From contig NZ_JACHNY010000005.1 of NCBI RefSeq assembly GCF_014199625.1, positions 1 through 64,000 of the forward strand: a stretch of DNA of 64,000 bases, read 5' to 3'. This document shows positions 25,115-33,901 of the stretch, one piece after another; the first letter of the stretch is position 1, and each line of letters starts with the position of its first letter. The position numbers and the translations under genes are program-made. Below the pieces are notes generated by a model. That model searched no databases. It was not told where the DNA came from and was given only the letters and a program-made list of their open reading frames with translations. Source of the DNA: Sphingomonas abaci (GTDB lineage: Bacteria > Pseudomonadota > Alphaproteobacteria > Sphingomonadales > Sphingomonadaceae).

Positions 25115-26656
25115 CTAGAAACGGTCGCGCAGCAGCGGCGTCTTGCCGACGGCGGTTCGCTGGACCTCGGGCGATCCGGGCGCGACGAGCCGCAGCGCGA
25201 AGCGGTATCCGGTGGCGGCGACGAAGCCGAGATGCGCTTCGCCCTGGTTGAACAGCGACAATGCGCCGATCATCGCCTCGGCGAAGAGATGTTGGACGAT
25301 CTCGGGGGCGATCATCGCCGTGGCCGATCTCGTCTCCACCATCAGCGTCAGCCGCCGCGCCGGCCGCTCGTTGACGAACTGCACGGCCTCTGCGCTGCGA
25401 TCCAGGTCGAGCCCGAAAGCGCGCAGCGCGTCGGTCAGCCGGGCAAGCGCGCGGACGGCGGACACTTGGCTGTCGCCCAGATGGATGATGTCGCCGCTCC
25501 GCCCAGCGAACTCGAACCGCATGGTGGTGAGCGCGTCGCTCGCCAGCGGCGCACGGCGGATCAGCCGGTCGCCGATGCGCAGGCGCGGCAGCGGCGCTTC
25601 ATGGGCATGAAGCCGCGTCACCACCAGCTCGCCCTCTTCGTCGACATCGACCCAGCGCCCCTGCTGGTCGACGATCTCGACCAGGTGCAGGCCCGGCACC
25701 GTCGCGTGCCACGGATTGTCCGTATTGAGCTGCAGGCCGATCGTTTCCGCCTGCGTCGCCGCGAAATAGCTGAGGATGGCGATTTCAGGATAGACGGCGC
25801 GCAACGCATCATGCTGGCTTGGCGGCAGCACGCCGCTGCCATAAAGCGCGACCTTCAGCGACCGTCGCGTCGCCTCGTCCAGATCCGCCCCCATCTCGCA
25901 CAATCGGGCGATGCCGGCGGTGATCCCCATGAACGCCTTGGGCCCTTCATAGCGCAGGAAATGCTCATAGACCGGCTTGCCGATCGGACCGGCGCCGACA
26001 TAGTTGATGCCCGGAATGCGCGACAGCACGCCGCCGACCATCGTTCCGCTGCTCCACATCTGATAGTCGGCCAGGCTGGTCGCGACCCAGCCCGCCGGGC
26101 CGCCGCCCAGGAACCGGCCAAGCTGATGCCGGCCCATGAATTCGCCTGCGAGTTCATAGCTATCCTGCAATTCGCGGAGGGAATAGATCGTCTCCAGCGG
26201 CTCGCCGCTACTCGTCCCGCCGCTGGCGACGGTCTGGAACCCACCCAGCGACAGCGGCACGACCAAGCCGCGGCGCGCGCCCATGTACAGGTCGCGCATC
26301 TCCGGCTTGTCGGCGATGGGGATCGCCTGCCATTGCGCGAAACTCTCCAGCCGGCCCGTGACCCCCGCCCCCGCCAGCCGCGCCGCCCAGGCAGGGTTGA
26401 GCCGGAGCGTGGCGACCATCTGCTCCAGCCGGCGAAGCACCAGCGCATCCTGCACCTCGGCGTCCAGCGCGGCGAAGGGACGGCCCGCCATCGCCTCGAC
26501 CGCGCGCAGCTTCGACAGGAAGGACGGCAACCGAACGACGGAAGCGACGTCGCCGGGCGCGCGTTCCGCGGCGCCGATCACGGCGGCAGCGTCTTCGGGA
26601 CCGATCGACGCGGACGCCGGCCGCCCGGCCGGCCGATCGAGGATGGCGATCGTCAT
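25115..26656 (-). CDS. PaaK-like adenylate-forming acyl-CoA/carboxylate ligase
   Basis: The 513-residue protein is an ANL-superfamily enzyme nearest in layout to phenylacetate-CoA ligases and acyl-protein synthetases. The ATP phosphate loop is ASGGTSSGEP (144-153), the aromatic-acid motif is YFAATQAETIG (297-307), the RIGDR hinge lies at 360-364, and the C-terminal catalytic Lys is Lys505 in VGKTPLLRD. It would activate a carboxylic acid as the acyl-adenylate and pass it to CoA or another acceptor. The start overlaps the stop of the decarboxylase gene as ATGA. Substrate unknown; the long N-terminal helical part (1-115) is typical of PaaK relatives. Confidence 0.78.
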   Translation of the reverse strand: MTIAILDRPAGRPASASIGPEDAAAVIGAAERAPGDVASVVRLPSFLSKLRAVEAMAGRPFAALDAEVQDALVLRRLEQMVATLRLNPAWAARLAGAGVTGRLESFAQWQAIPIADKPEMRDLYMGARRGLVVPLSLGGFQTVASGGTSSGEPLETIYSLRELQDSYELAGEFMGRHQLGRFLGGGPAGWVATSLADYQMWSSGTMVGGVLSRIPGINYVGAGPIGKPVYEHFLRYEGPKAFMGITAGIARLCEMGADLDEATRRSLKVALYGSGVLPPSQHDALRAVYPEIAILSYFAATQAETIGLQLNTDNPWHATVPGLHLVEIVDQQGRWVDVDEEGELVVTRLHAHEAPLPRLRIGDRLIRRAPLASDALTTMRFEFAGRSGDIIHLGDSQVSAVRALARLTDALRAFGLDLDRSAEAVQFVNERPARRLTLMVETRSATAMIAPEIVQHLFAEAMIGALSLFNQGEAHLGFVAATGYRFALRLVAPGSPEVQRTAVGKTPLLRDRF

Positions 26657-28191
26657 GCCCGCTCCTCCAGGACCATGGCGGCGACGGTGCGGATCTCGTC
26701 GAGCAGCAGGCCGACATGCTGGGCGGTGACGACATGGTTCATGAAGACCACGCGCAGCGCCGCCTGCCCGTCCAGGTCGACCTTGGAGATGAAGAACCGG
26801 CCGCGCGACCGCACGCGGTTGCGAATTTCCGTCTGCAGCGCACCAGATGCCGCCTCGTCCATCGGCGGCTCCGGCACGTAGCGGAAGCACAGGATGTTAC
26901 TGTCCGGCCGGTGGAGCGGCACGAAGTCGCGTTGCGCCCGCAACAGGTCATGCGCCTGAACCGCCATGTCGCACAGCCCTTCGATCTTCTCGACAAAGGG
27001 GGCCGGCCCATACAAGGCCCATGGCACCCAGAGCGACATGATCATCGGCCGTTTGGTGCACTCGAAATTCTTCTCGGCCGCGTCGAAGGCCGTGTAGCGA
27101 TCCGGGGTCTTCTCGAAGACATAGCTCGCCTCCTGCCGGAACGCGGCGTGGGCATGGTCGCGGTCGCGATAGAACAGCATCGTGCAGGCGGCGGGCACGA
27201 ACATCGTCTTGTGCGCGTCCCAGGCGATCGAGTCGGCCCGTTCGATCCCGGCCAAACGGGCGCGCAGCCGGTCCGACACGATCATGCCGCCGCCATGCGC
27301 CGCGTCGACATGGAGCCACAGGCCCCGCTCGGCGGCGAGGTCGGCGAGCGCCTCCATCGGATCGATCGCGCCGACCGGGGTGGTGCCGGCGGTGGCGACC
27401 AGCGCGAACAGGTCGAGCCCGCGCGCGGCGGCGGCGTCCAGTTCGGCGGCGGCGCGAACCGGATCGATCCGCCGCGCGGCATCGAGCGGCAGGCGGACGA
27501 CCTGCGCCTCGCCCATACCCAACAGGCCGGCCGCGCGCGTGATGCTGTAATGCGAGTCCTCGCCCACCGCGATCGCCGGGCGGCGGTCGAGGCCGGCGAG
27601 ACCGGTGGTCCAAACCTCCGGATAGCGTCGGCCCCGAGCGGCGAGCAGCGCCGTCAGATTGGCTAGGGAGCCGCCGGAGGTAGTGACCATCGTGAACCGG
27701 TCGGCCGGCATGCCGAGGAAGCGATTGAGCTCCTCGCCCATGATCCGCTCGGCGACGCTGGGCAGGGGCCCCGCTTCGTAGAAGGAGGCGGGCTGCGTCA
27801 GGATCGCGCTGGCCAGGTCAACCGCGGCGGTGACCGGCAACGGACCGGAGAATTGCCGCCCCATATAGCCGGGCGAGTATACGGGAATGCCGGTTCGCGC
27901 ATACAGGTCGAGGATCGCGGCCAGGCGATCGGCATGCATCGCCGCATCGTCGGGGCGCCCCCCACGGGTCAGCTTGCCTGCGGCGGCCATGACCAAGGCC
28001 GGATCGGTGAGCGCCAGTCCCCGCACCGACGTGTCGCCAAGAAAGCGACCGATGCGTGACAATGCGATGCCAGCATCGCCGACGAACCGCTCGACCGAAA
28101 AGAGATCGTCCAGCATCGCCCCTGAAGGCATCAATGATGGACGCGGCGCATCTGTCGCGTGATCCTGTGTTACGGATGCATCCACCAGCAT
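26653..28191 (-). CDS. Group II PLP-dependent amino-acid decarboxylase-like enzyme
   Basis: The 512-residue fold-type I enzyme belongs with aromatic-L-amino-acid, glutamate and diaminobutyrate decarboxylases. The phosphate-binding region is TSGGSLANLTAL (171-182), a stacking His lies in DSHYSITRAAGLLG, VDAAHGG (295-301) carries the PLP-binding Asp, and the Schiff-base Lys328 is in WDAHKTMFVP. The ATG at 28191 has a GGGGG run five bases upstream; another at 28212 is possible. It is the first gene of the operon with the ligase and four AidA/PixA-like genes. Amine production from an amino acid is inferred, but some relatives are aldehyde synthases or other enzymes. Confidence 0.8.
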   Translation of the reverse strand: MLVDASVTQDHATDAPRPSLMPSGAMLDDLFSVERFVGDAGIALSRIGRFLGDTSVRGLALTDPALVMAAAGKLTRGGRPDDAAMHADRLAAILDLYARTGIPVYSPGYMGRQFSGPLPVTAAVDLASAILTQPASFYEAGPLPSVAERIMGEELNRFLGMPADRFTMVTTSGGSLANLTALLAARGRRYPEVWTTGLAGLDRRPAIAVGEDSHYSITRAAGLLGMGEAQVVRLPLDAARRIDPVRAAAELDAAAARGLDLFALVATAGTTPVGAIDPMEALADLAAERGLWLHVDAAHGGGMIVSDRLRARLAGIERADSIAWDAHKTMFVPAACTMLFYRDRDHAHAAFRQEASYVFEKTPDRYTAFDAAEKNFECTKRPMIMSLWVPWALYGPAPFVEKIEGLCDMAVQAHDLLRAQRDFVPLHRPDSNILCFRYVPEPPMDEAASGALQTEIRNRVRSRGRFFISKVDLDGQAALRVVFMNHVVTAQHVGLLLDEIRTVAAMVLEERA

Positions 28192-29357
28192 CGTCACCCC
28201 CTGATCCTGCATCCGCTCTCGTATTCGGATGATCGTCCCCGCCGAGTCGGCGTTGCCGGGGATTTTGGTTACTTTCTGTGGTGATTCTCGACAATCACGC
28301 TTGTCTCCATTTCGGGGACAAGTCGATCCATTTCCTTGTAGCATTGGCTGGATCGTCAGAGCTGCGGAAATTTCGAGTTGTCACATCGGCAGCCGACAAA
28401 TGCTGTAACTTTGCCATTCGAGTGATCTTGTGCGGCCAGGAAACCGATCTGCCGCGAAATTTGCTCATCCGTCCCTGCGAGGGTCGCGCGCCTGCTCGAT
28501 CATTCCGCCGCCGAGCCGTCAGTGGCCTCCAAAGACGAGGATCGTCAGGACCGTCATGCCCTCCCCGCCGGACGCGACGACCGGTCCGCTGATACTGGTG
28601 ACACCCGGCTTGATCGGACATCCGCACAGGGGGAACCTGTGCTTGCGCCCGCAGCCGAGATGGCCGGACCGGCAGTCCGCGCCCATCACCCGTCCCCTTG
28701 CCCATTCGGCCTGATCGATGAGCCGGCCGCCTGCCCCGATGCGGCGAAGGCGATAAGCACCATACCAGAGCGGCTTGCGACCATGTCGATCGACGCGCCC
28801 ATCCCCAGCGCAACGCCGCGCGTGTTGAGATTTTACCTGCGCGTGATCATCCGGTCCGCGCCCCCTCGACCACGAGCGGGCGGCATGACCGATCGACCGG
28901 CAGCGCCTGGGTCGCAGCATCGCCGATGCGGCGACTGCTAAAGACACAGTGCCTCCTTCATCTTCCAGGCCGCCGGCGACATCGGGAGGTCCAGTTTCGG
29001 GTCGCCCCCGGCACCTTGTCGCGCGGCTAGAGGTCGGGTTCCGGAGCCTGCTCGGCTGGCAGGATCACGCCCGGCACCGTGTCGCGGCCGGACTCGGCAT
29101 GGGTGCCTGCCGACGGTTCCGGCGTTCGGACCATCCCGCCTTCCGCAACGCCGGGGACGAAGCTGCCCTAGCCCACAGCCCGGAGCAACCCTCGGCCCAC
29201 CGGGCCGAGGTGACGAGCGGATCGGCGACCGCCGTCCGTTCCGGCGTGCTCGGCGATAGGGCCCCCGCAACCGCTCCACTCGCCGGCTCTCTCGAAGCCG
29301 AAGGTCGTTGCGCGCGGTTTGACGGGTGGAGGCGATGATCGGATCGATCGACGTCCC
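28192..29357. other. Long region without a convincing gene
   Basis: This region of about 1.2 kb lies upstream of the decarboxylase operon. The part at 28230-28450 is relatively AT-rich and should hold the operon's promoter. Several mutually overlapping frames of 113-172 codons exist on both strands, all Arg/Pro/Ser-rich with poor starts. A 35-codon minus-strand frame at 29027-29134 has a natural composition (ending PAEQAPEPDL) and GGAAGG upstream, but is too short to call. A hairpin lies at 29190-29210. Decayed genes are possible. Confidence 0.4.
29190..29210 (-). terminator. Hairpin downstream of the small hydrophilic protein gene
   Basis: CCTCGGCCC at 29190-29198 and GGGCCGAGG at 29202-29210 form a perfect 9-bp stem with a 3-base loop. 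It lies about 150 bases past the stop of the minus-strand gene at 29358, so the assignment to that gene is tentative. No T tract. Confidence 0.35.
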
Positions 29358-29675
29358 TCAGTCGTTGTCGTAATTCTCGCCTTCCGATCCGCCGCCGGCG
29401 CCCATGCCACTGCCATGGACCTCGCCGGTGCGCTGATCGACATGCGCGCGGCGGCCGGCTTCCTCCGGTATCGCTTCGCCGGGAGCGTGCGTCGCATCGA
29501 TCGGGTGACGCGCGACGCCGCCCTCGCCGGCACCGACGGCGACCTGGGGTGGGTTCTTGCGCGCATGGCTGTCATATTCCTGACCGGAATAATGACCCTT
29601 GGTGCCGGTGGGATTGTCGCGCATCTCCTGGCTGTCGTCGGTGGCGGGCGGCGTGATGGCGTGGGGGTCGACCAT
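29358..29675 (-). CDS. Small hydrophilic, probably disordered protein
   Basis: A 105-residue protein with AAGGAG six bases before the ATG at 29675. It has no hydrophobic segment and no Cys, and is rich in Gly, Asp, Glu, His and Pro (MRDNPTGTKGHYSGQEYD, ending GGSEGENYDND), so it is likely to be disordered like hydrophilins. A GGAAC-N17-GGTT sequence upstream (29713-29738) fits a general-stress promoter. The longer frame to 30119 overlaps the divergent EEP gene and is not credible. Family not recognised. Confidence 0.65.
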   Translation of the reverse strand: MVDPHAITPPATDDSQEMRDNPTGTKGHYSGQEYDSHARKNPPQVAVGAGEGGVARHPIDATHAPGEAIPEEAGRRAHVDQRTGEVHGSGMGAGGGSEGENYDND

Positions 29676-29712
29676 GTGTAACTCCTTCGGCAGGCTCAAC
29701 GCTTGGGAAGGC

Positions 29713-29738
29713 AACCGGTCCCCGCTTCCACGCGTTCC
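29713..29738 (-). promoter_or_regulatory. Candidate EcfG-type promoter for the small hydrophilic protein
   Basis: On the minus strand GGAAC (29738-29734) is followed after 17 bases by GGTT (29716-29713), near the EcfG consensus GGAAC-N16/17-cGTT with G in place of C. It is 38 bases from the start codon at 29675. It lies just before the divergent EEP-fold gene. Confidence 0.4.
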
Positions 29739-29747
29739 ACCACCGAA

Positions 29748-30443
29748 ATGATTAAGGTCGCCAGCTATAATATGCGCAAGGCCATCGGCACCGATCGGCG
29801 GCGCAATCCCGAACGCATCCTGGAGGTGCTCTGCGAGATCGATGCCGACATCATCGCCCTCCAGGAGGCGGACCGACGCTTCGGGGCGCGGGCGGCGGTG
29901 CTGTCGACGCACCTGATCGAGGAGCATAGCGATTGGAAGCCGGTGGCCGTGGCGCGCCGCGCAGCCTCGATGGGCTGGCACGGCAACGCCCTGCTGGTCC
30001 GCAAGCGCGCCGAGGTTCGCGCGTGCGGCGCGATCCACCTGCCCGCGCTCGAGCCACGCGGCGCGGTGGTCGCTGACGTCGCGATCGATGGTCAGGCCAT
30101 GCGCGTCGTCGGCATGCACCTCGACCTGTCAGGCCTGTGGCGGCGCCGACAGGCGGCGGCGATCCTCTCCCACCTCGCCGCCGCGTCCGAGCCATTGCCG
30201 ACGGTGATGATGGGCGACCTGAATGAATGGACCGCCGCGGCGGGCTGCCTGCGCGATTTCGGCCGCGACTTCGCGATGGCCGCCACCGGACCCAGCTTCC
30301 ATGCGCGCCGACCGATCGGGCGGCTCGACCGGATCATGGTCTCGCGCCAGCTCCGCACGCTCGACTGCGGTGTCCATAGCAGCCCGGCCGCCCGCGTGGC
30401 GTCCGATCACCTGCCGATCTGGGCGACGCTCGCCCCGGCCTGA
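29748..30443 (+). CDS. Endonuclease/exonuclease/phosphatase-fold hydrolase
   Basis: The 231-residue protein begins IKVASYNMRKAIGTD, the classic first strand and Asn of the EEP fold. Metal and catalytic residues follow in LQEAD, VVGMHLDL, MGDLNEW and ASDHLPIWA. Family members cleave phosphodiesters or phosphomonoesters in DNA or lipids. The start at 29748 removes a 15-residue N-terminal extension with no ribosome-binding site. It is followed 70 bases later by a patatin-like gene on the same strand, so a shared role in phospholipid turnover is a fair guess. No signal peptide. Confidence 0.88.
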   Translation: MIKVASYNMRKAIGTDRRRNPERILEVLCEIDADIIALQEADRRFGARAAVLSTHLIEEHSDWKPVAVARRAASMGWHGNALLVRKRAEVRACGAIHLPALEPRGAVVADVAIDGQAMRVVGMHLDLSGLWRRRQAAAILSHLAAASEPLPTVMMGDLNEWTAAAGCLRDFGRDFAMAATGPSFHARRPIGRLDRIMVSRQLRTLDCGVHSSPAARVASDHLPIWATLAPA

Positions 30444-30514
30444 AATCCGGCTATAGAAGAATCATGGAGAAGGGATCACAGGCGGGCCGCATGACGGCCC
30501 CGCGGCGCTAGAGC

Positions 30515-32770
30515 GTGCGGGAGAAGGAGCTTCGCCTGGCCCTGATCTGCTATGGCGGGATCAGCCTGGCCGTCTACATGCACGGCATCACCAAGGAGAT
30601 CTGGCACGTCGCCCGGGCCAGCCGCGCCCTGCACGACGGCGCGCCGCCGTCGCCCGGCGCGGACGGCGTGTACTACGCGCTGCTGACCGAGATCGAGGCG
30701 GAGAGCGGCCTACGCCTGCGGGTCCTGGCCGATATCGTTGCGGGCGCATCGGCCGGCGGCATCAACGGCGTCTTCCTGGGCCAGGCGATCGCCACTGGCC
30801 AGTCGCTCGACCCGCTGACCGACCTGTGGCTGAGCTCCGCCGATGTCGAGGCGCTGATCGACCCCCAGGCCGCACCCGCCTCCCGCTTTTCCAAACTTTG
30901 GGCCCTGCCGCTCGCCTGGATGGCGGCCGGGCGCAGCGCCGCCGCCGTCGACGAGCTCGCCGAGGCCGCGACGCGCGACGAGGTCCGCGCCAAGCTGTCC
31001 CACTTCGTCCGTTCGCGCTGGTTCGAGCCGCCCTTTGGCGGCGCGACCTTCACCCGCCTGCTGCTCGACGCGCTGGATGCGATGGCGGCATCCGAGCGGG
31101 GACCCCGCCTCCTGCCCGACGGACAACCGCTCGACCTGTTCGTCACCGTGACCGACTTCACCGGTCACCCGGAACGCCTGCCACTCCATTCGCCGCCCGA
31201 GGTGGTTGAGACCGAACATCGCCTGGTGGTCGGCTTTTCGGACCATGGCCGATCGCTGCCTACCCTCGCCGCGCTGCCGGAACTGGCCTTCGCCGCCCGG
31301 TCCACCTCCAGCTTCCCGGGCGCCTTCCCGCCCTTCATGATCGGCGAGCTGGACGGCGTTTTGAAGGAGCGGCAGCTTGCCTGGCCCGGCCGGCGGGCGT
31401 TCCTGCGCCGCATCCTGCCGCGACAGGCGGCAGCGAACGCGCTCGATACGGCGGTGCTGATCGACGGCTCGGTGCTGGCCAACGCACCGTTCGGGCCGGC
31501 GATCGACGCGCTGCGCGAGCGCCCTGCCCGCCGGCAGATCGATCGGCGCTTCGTCTATATCGACCCCTCCCCCGGCCCCAAGTTCCGGCTGGGCCGCGGC
31601 GGCGCGCAGCCCGGCTTCTTCCAGACCATCATCGGCGCGGTCAGCGAGCTACCGCGCCACCAGCCCATTCGCGACAATCTGGAGGCGATCGCCGAACATA
31701 GCCGCCGGGTCGAGCGCATGGCCGGGGTGGTGGCGACGATGCGCCCGGCGGTCGAGGAACAGGTCGAGGCACTGTTCGGCCATACCCTATTCCTCGACCG
31801 GCCCACGCCCAAGCGGCTGGCGGCCTGGCGGCACCGCGCGCAACAGGCGGCGGTCAACCAGGCCGGCTATGCCTTCGCACCCTATGAGGCGGTGAAGCGT
31901 GACGGTGTTGTCGAGCGGCTGGCGGCGACAGTAGCCGGGCTGATCGGCGACCCGAGCCCGCGCCGGCGCGGCGCCGCCAGGTCGCTGATCGAGACGGCGT
32001 TGACCGCGCAGCCGGGCCGAAGCGGCATCCCGCTGCTGCGCGCCTATGACATCGGCTTCCGCATCCGCCGCCTGCGCCTGCTGGCGCGCCGGTTGGCCGA
32101 TATGGAAGCGGTGCACGAGGATGCGGCGCTCGGCCCGATGCACGACGCGATCTTCGAATCGCTCGCCGGCTATCTGCAGCGCCAGCGACTGGAGCCGCTG
32201 CTGCCGCTGCGTCCGCTCGCGCGCAGCATGGCTGGCGACGCCGCGCCGCTGCTCGACTCGATCGCCACCGCCTATGACCTGAACGAGCTGGACGGCCAGG
32301 CCGACGCGCGACTGAGCACGGCGCTCGGTGCGCTGCCGCGGACGCTGCGCCGACCGCTTTTGCTCGCCTATCTCGGCTTCCCCTTCTACGACACGGCGAC
32401 GCTGCCGTTGCTCGGCGGCGAGGGGATGGACGAATTCGACGCGATCAAGGTCGATCGCATCGCCCCGGACGACGCCGCCACGATCCGCCCCGGGGGCGCG
32501 GAGGCGACATTGAAAGGCATCCAGTTCAACAGCTTCGGGGCCTTCTTCAGCCGCGCCTACCGCGAGAACGACTATCTCTGGGGACGGCTGCACGGCGCGG
32601 AGCGGATGATCGACATCATCGTCTCGACGTTGCCGGCGGGCGCGCGACTGCGGGCCGGACGAGTATCGGCAATCAAGCGCGCCGCCTTTCATGCCATCCT
32701 CGACGAAGAGGCGCCGCGCCTCGTCACTGCCGCCGCGCTGATCGCGCAAATCCGCAACGAGGTCGGCTGA
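30515..32770 (+). CDS. Large patatin-like protein
   Basis: A 751-residue protein starting at GTG with an N-terminal patatin-like serine hydrolase domain. The oxyanion/nucleophile region is DIVAGASAGGINGVFLG with the GxSxG Ser in GASAG, and the dyad Asp lies in LIDGSVLANAPF near residue 318. The rest is helical and typical of the long patatin-related family TIGR03607. Phospholipase or acyl-hydrolase activity is expected at the membrane. Weak upstream signal: an independent 15-codon frame (ATG at 30463, stop TAG at 30508) ends just before the GTG. The family often sits next to an EEP-type hydrolase, as here. Confidence 0.85.
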   Translation: MREKELRLALICYGGISLAVYMHGITKEIWHVARASRALHDGAPPSPGADGVYYALLTEIEAESGLRLRVLADIVAGASAGGINGVFLGQAIATGQSLDPLTDLWLSSADVEALIDPQAAPASRFSKLWALPLAWMAAGRSAAAVDELAEAATRDEVRAKLSHFVRSRWFEPPFGGATFTRLLLDALDAMAASERGPRLLPDGQPLDLFVTVTDFTGHPERLPLHSPPEVVETEHRLVVGFSDHGRSLPTLAALPELAFAARSTSSFPGAFPPFMIGELDGVLKERQLAWPGRRAFLRRILPRQAAANALDTAVLIDGSVLANAPFGPAIDALRERPARRQIDRRFVYIDPSPGPKFRLGRGGAQPGFFQTIIGAVSELPRHQPIRDNLEAIAEHSRRVERMAGVVATMRPAVEEQVEALFGHTLFLDRPTPKRLAAWRHRAQQAAVNQAGYAFAPYEAVKRDGVVERLAATVAGLIGDPSPRRRGAARSLIETALTAQPGRSGIPLLRAYDIGFRIRRLRLLARRLADMEAVHEDAALGPMHDAIFESLAGYLQRQRLEPLLPLRPLARSMAGDAAPLLDSIATAYDLNELDGQADARLSTALGALPRTLRRPLLLAYLGFPFYDTATLPLLGGEGMDEFDAIKVDRIAPDDAATIRPGGAEATLKGIQFNSFGAFFSRAYRENDYLWGRLHGAERMIDIIVSTLPAGARLRAGRVSAIKRAAFHAILDEEAPRLVTAAALIAQIRNEVG

Positions 32771-32851
32771 GCGGCGCGCGCCGGGTCGCCTGCTCTGGTC
32801 AAATCAGCCGTTTCCGGCTAGCCTCGCCCTCCCCATCCGTGGAGACGCGCA

Positions 32852-33193
32852 TTGCAGTTCCTGAAGATCCTGTTCTGGTGCCTGTTGGCCTTTCTGGCCG
32901 CGCTGTTCACGATCGCGAACTGGACGTCGATCCCGGTGCATCTGCCCGGCAACCTGGTCGCCGACATCAACCTGCCCTTCCTGCTGCTCGTTACCTTCCT
33001 GCTCGGCCTGCTGCCGACGCTCGGCTGGCAGGCGGCGCGGCGCTGGCGGCTGCGCCAGCGGCTGACCACCTGCGAGCGGCAATTGGCGGAGGCGCGCGCC
33101 ATCCATGCCGCGCTCGAACCCGCCGCGGCGCCCGCGACGATCGTCGAACCGGTCGTCACGCCAGCCGCGCCGGCTGCGGGAGGCGCGCTGTGA
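32852..33193 (+). CDS. LapA domain (DUF1049) membrane protein
   Basis: A 113-residue protein starting at TTG with GGAGA upstream. Two membrane helices (about 4-25 and 40-62) flank a short periplasmic loop, followed by a cytoplasmic Arg-rich helix and an Ala/Pro tail. This is the LapA/DUF1049 layout (FLKILFWCLLAFLAALFTIAN). LapA relatives act in lipopolysaccharide regulation in Enterobacteria. Its stop overlaps the GTG start of pyrF, so the two are coupled. Confidence 0.8.
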   Translation: MQFLKILFWCLLAFLAALFTIANWTSIPVHLPGNLVADINLPFLLLVTFLLGLLPTLGWQAARRWRLRQRLTTCERQLAEARAIHAALEPAAAPATIVEPVVTPAAPAAGGAL

Positions 33194-33864
33194 CCAACCG
33201 CGTCTATGTCGCGATCGACACGCCCGATCTGGCCCGCGCCAAGGCGCTGGCGACCCGCGTCCGCCATCATGTCGGCGGGATCAAGCTGGGACTGGAATTC
33301 TTCTGCGCGCACGGTCAGGCCGGCGTGCGCGAGATGGCCGCGCTCGATCTGCCGATCTTCCTCGACCTCAAGCTGCACGACATCCCCAACACGGTCGCCA
33401 AGGCGGTGCAGGCGCTTCATCCCCTCCACCCCGCGATCCTGACCGTCCATGCCAGCGGCGGCCGCGCGATGCTGGAGGACGCGAAGGCCGCCGCGCCGAT
33501 CGGCACGAAGGTGGTGGCGGTGACGATGCTGACCAGCCTCGACTCCGGCGACCTTGCGGCGACCGGGGTGCAGGGCAGCGCCCATGACCATGTGGTGCGG
33601 CTGGCCGGATTGGCGCAGGAAGCGGGCATCGACGGCATCGTCTGCTCGGGCGCGGAGGTGGCCGCCGCCAAGGCGCTATGGCCGCACGGCTTCTTCGTGG
33701 TGCCCGGGGTGCGACCGGCCGACGCGGCGGTGGGCGATCAGAAGCGGGTGGTCACCCCGCGCGCGGCGCTGGACGCGGGCGCGTCGATCCTGGTGATCGG
33801 CCGCCCGATCACCGAGGCCGAGGACCCGGACCAGGCGGCGCGGGCGATCGCGGCGACGCTCTGA
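33190..33864 (+). CDS. pyrF: Orotidine 5'-phosphate decarboxylase
   Basis: The 224-residue TIM-barrel enzyme converts OMP to UMP in pyrimidine synthesis. The catalytic Lys-Asp-Lys-Asp array is visible in GIKLGLEFF and FLDLKLHDIPNT; VVPGVRP and SILVIGRPITEA form the phosphate site. The start is the GTG at 33190 overlapping the LapA stop; the longer frame from 32839 is not real. It is 38 bases upstream of trpF in one direction, a conserved order in sphingomonads. Confidence 0.95.
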   Translation: MTNRVYVAIDTPDLARAKALATRVRHHVGGIKLGLEFFCAHGQAGVREMAALDLPIFLDLKLHDIPNTVAKAVQALHPLHPAILTVHASGGRAMLEDAKAAAPIGTKVVAVTMLTSLDSGDLAATGVQGSAHDHVVRLAGLAQEAGIDGIVCSGAEVAAAKALWPHGFFVVPGVRPADAAVGDQKRVVTPRAALDAGASILVIGRPITEAEDPDQAARAIAATL

Positions 33865-33901
33865 CCCTTTCGCCATCTGTCCGGGCGGCTATAGGGCGGC
33901 G

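Noticed and set aside
28295-28947. Long minus-strand frames in the gap before the decarboxylase operon
   Set aside because: Two overlapping frames in different phases cover the same DNA, neither has a credible start, and the composition is that of GC-rich non-coding DNA.
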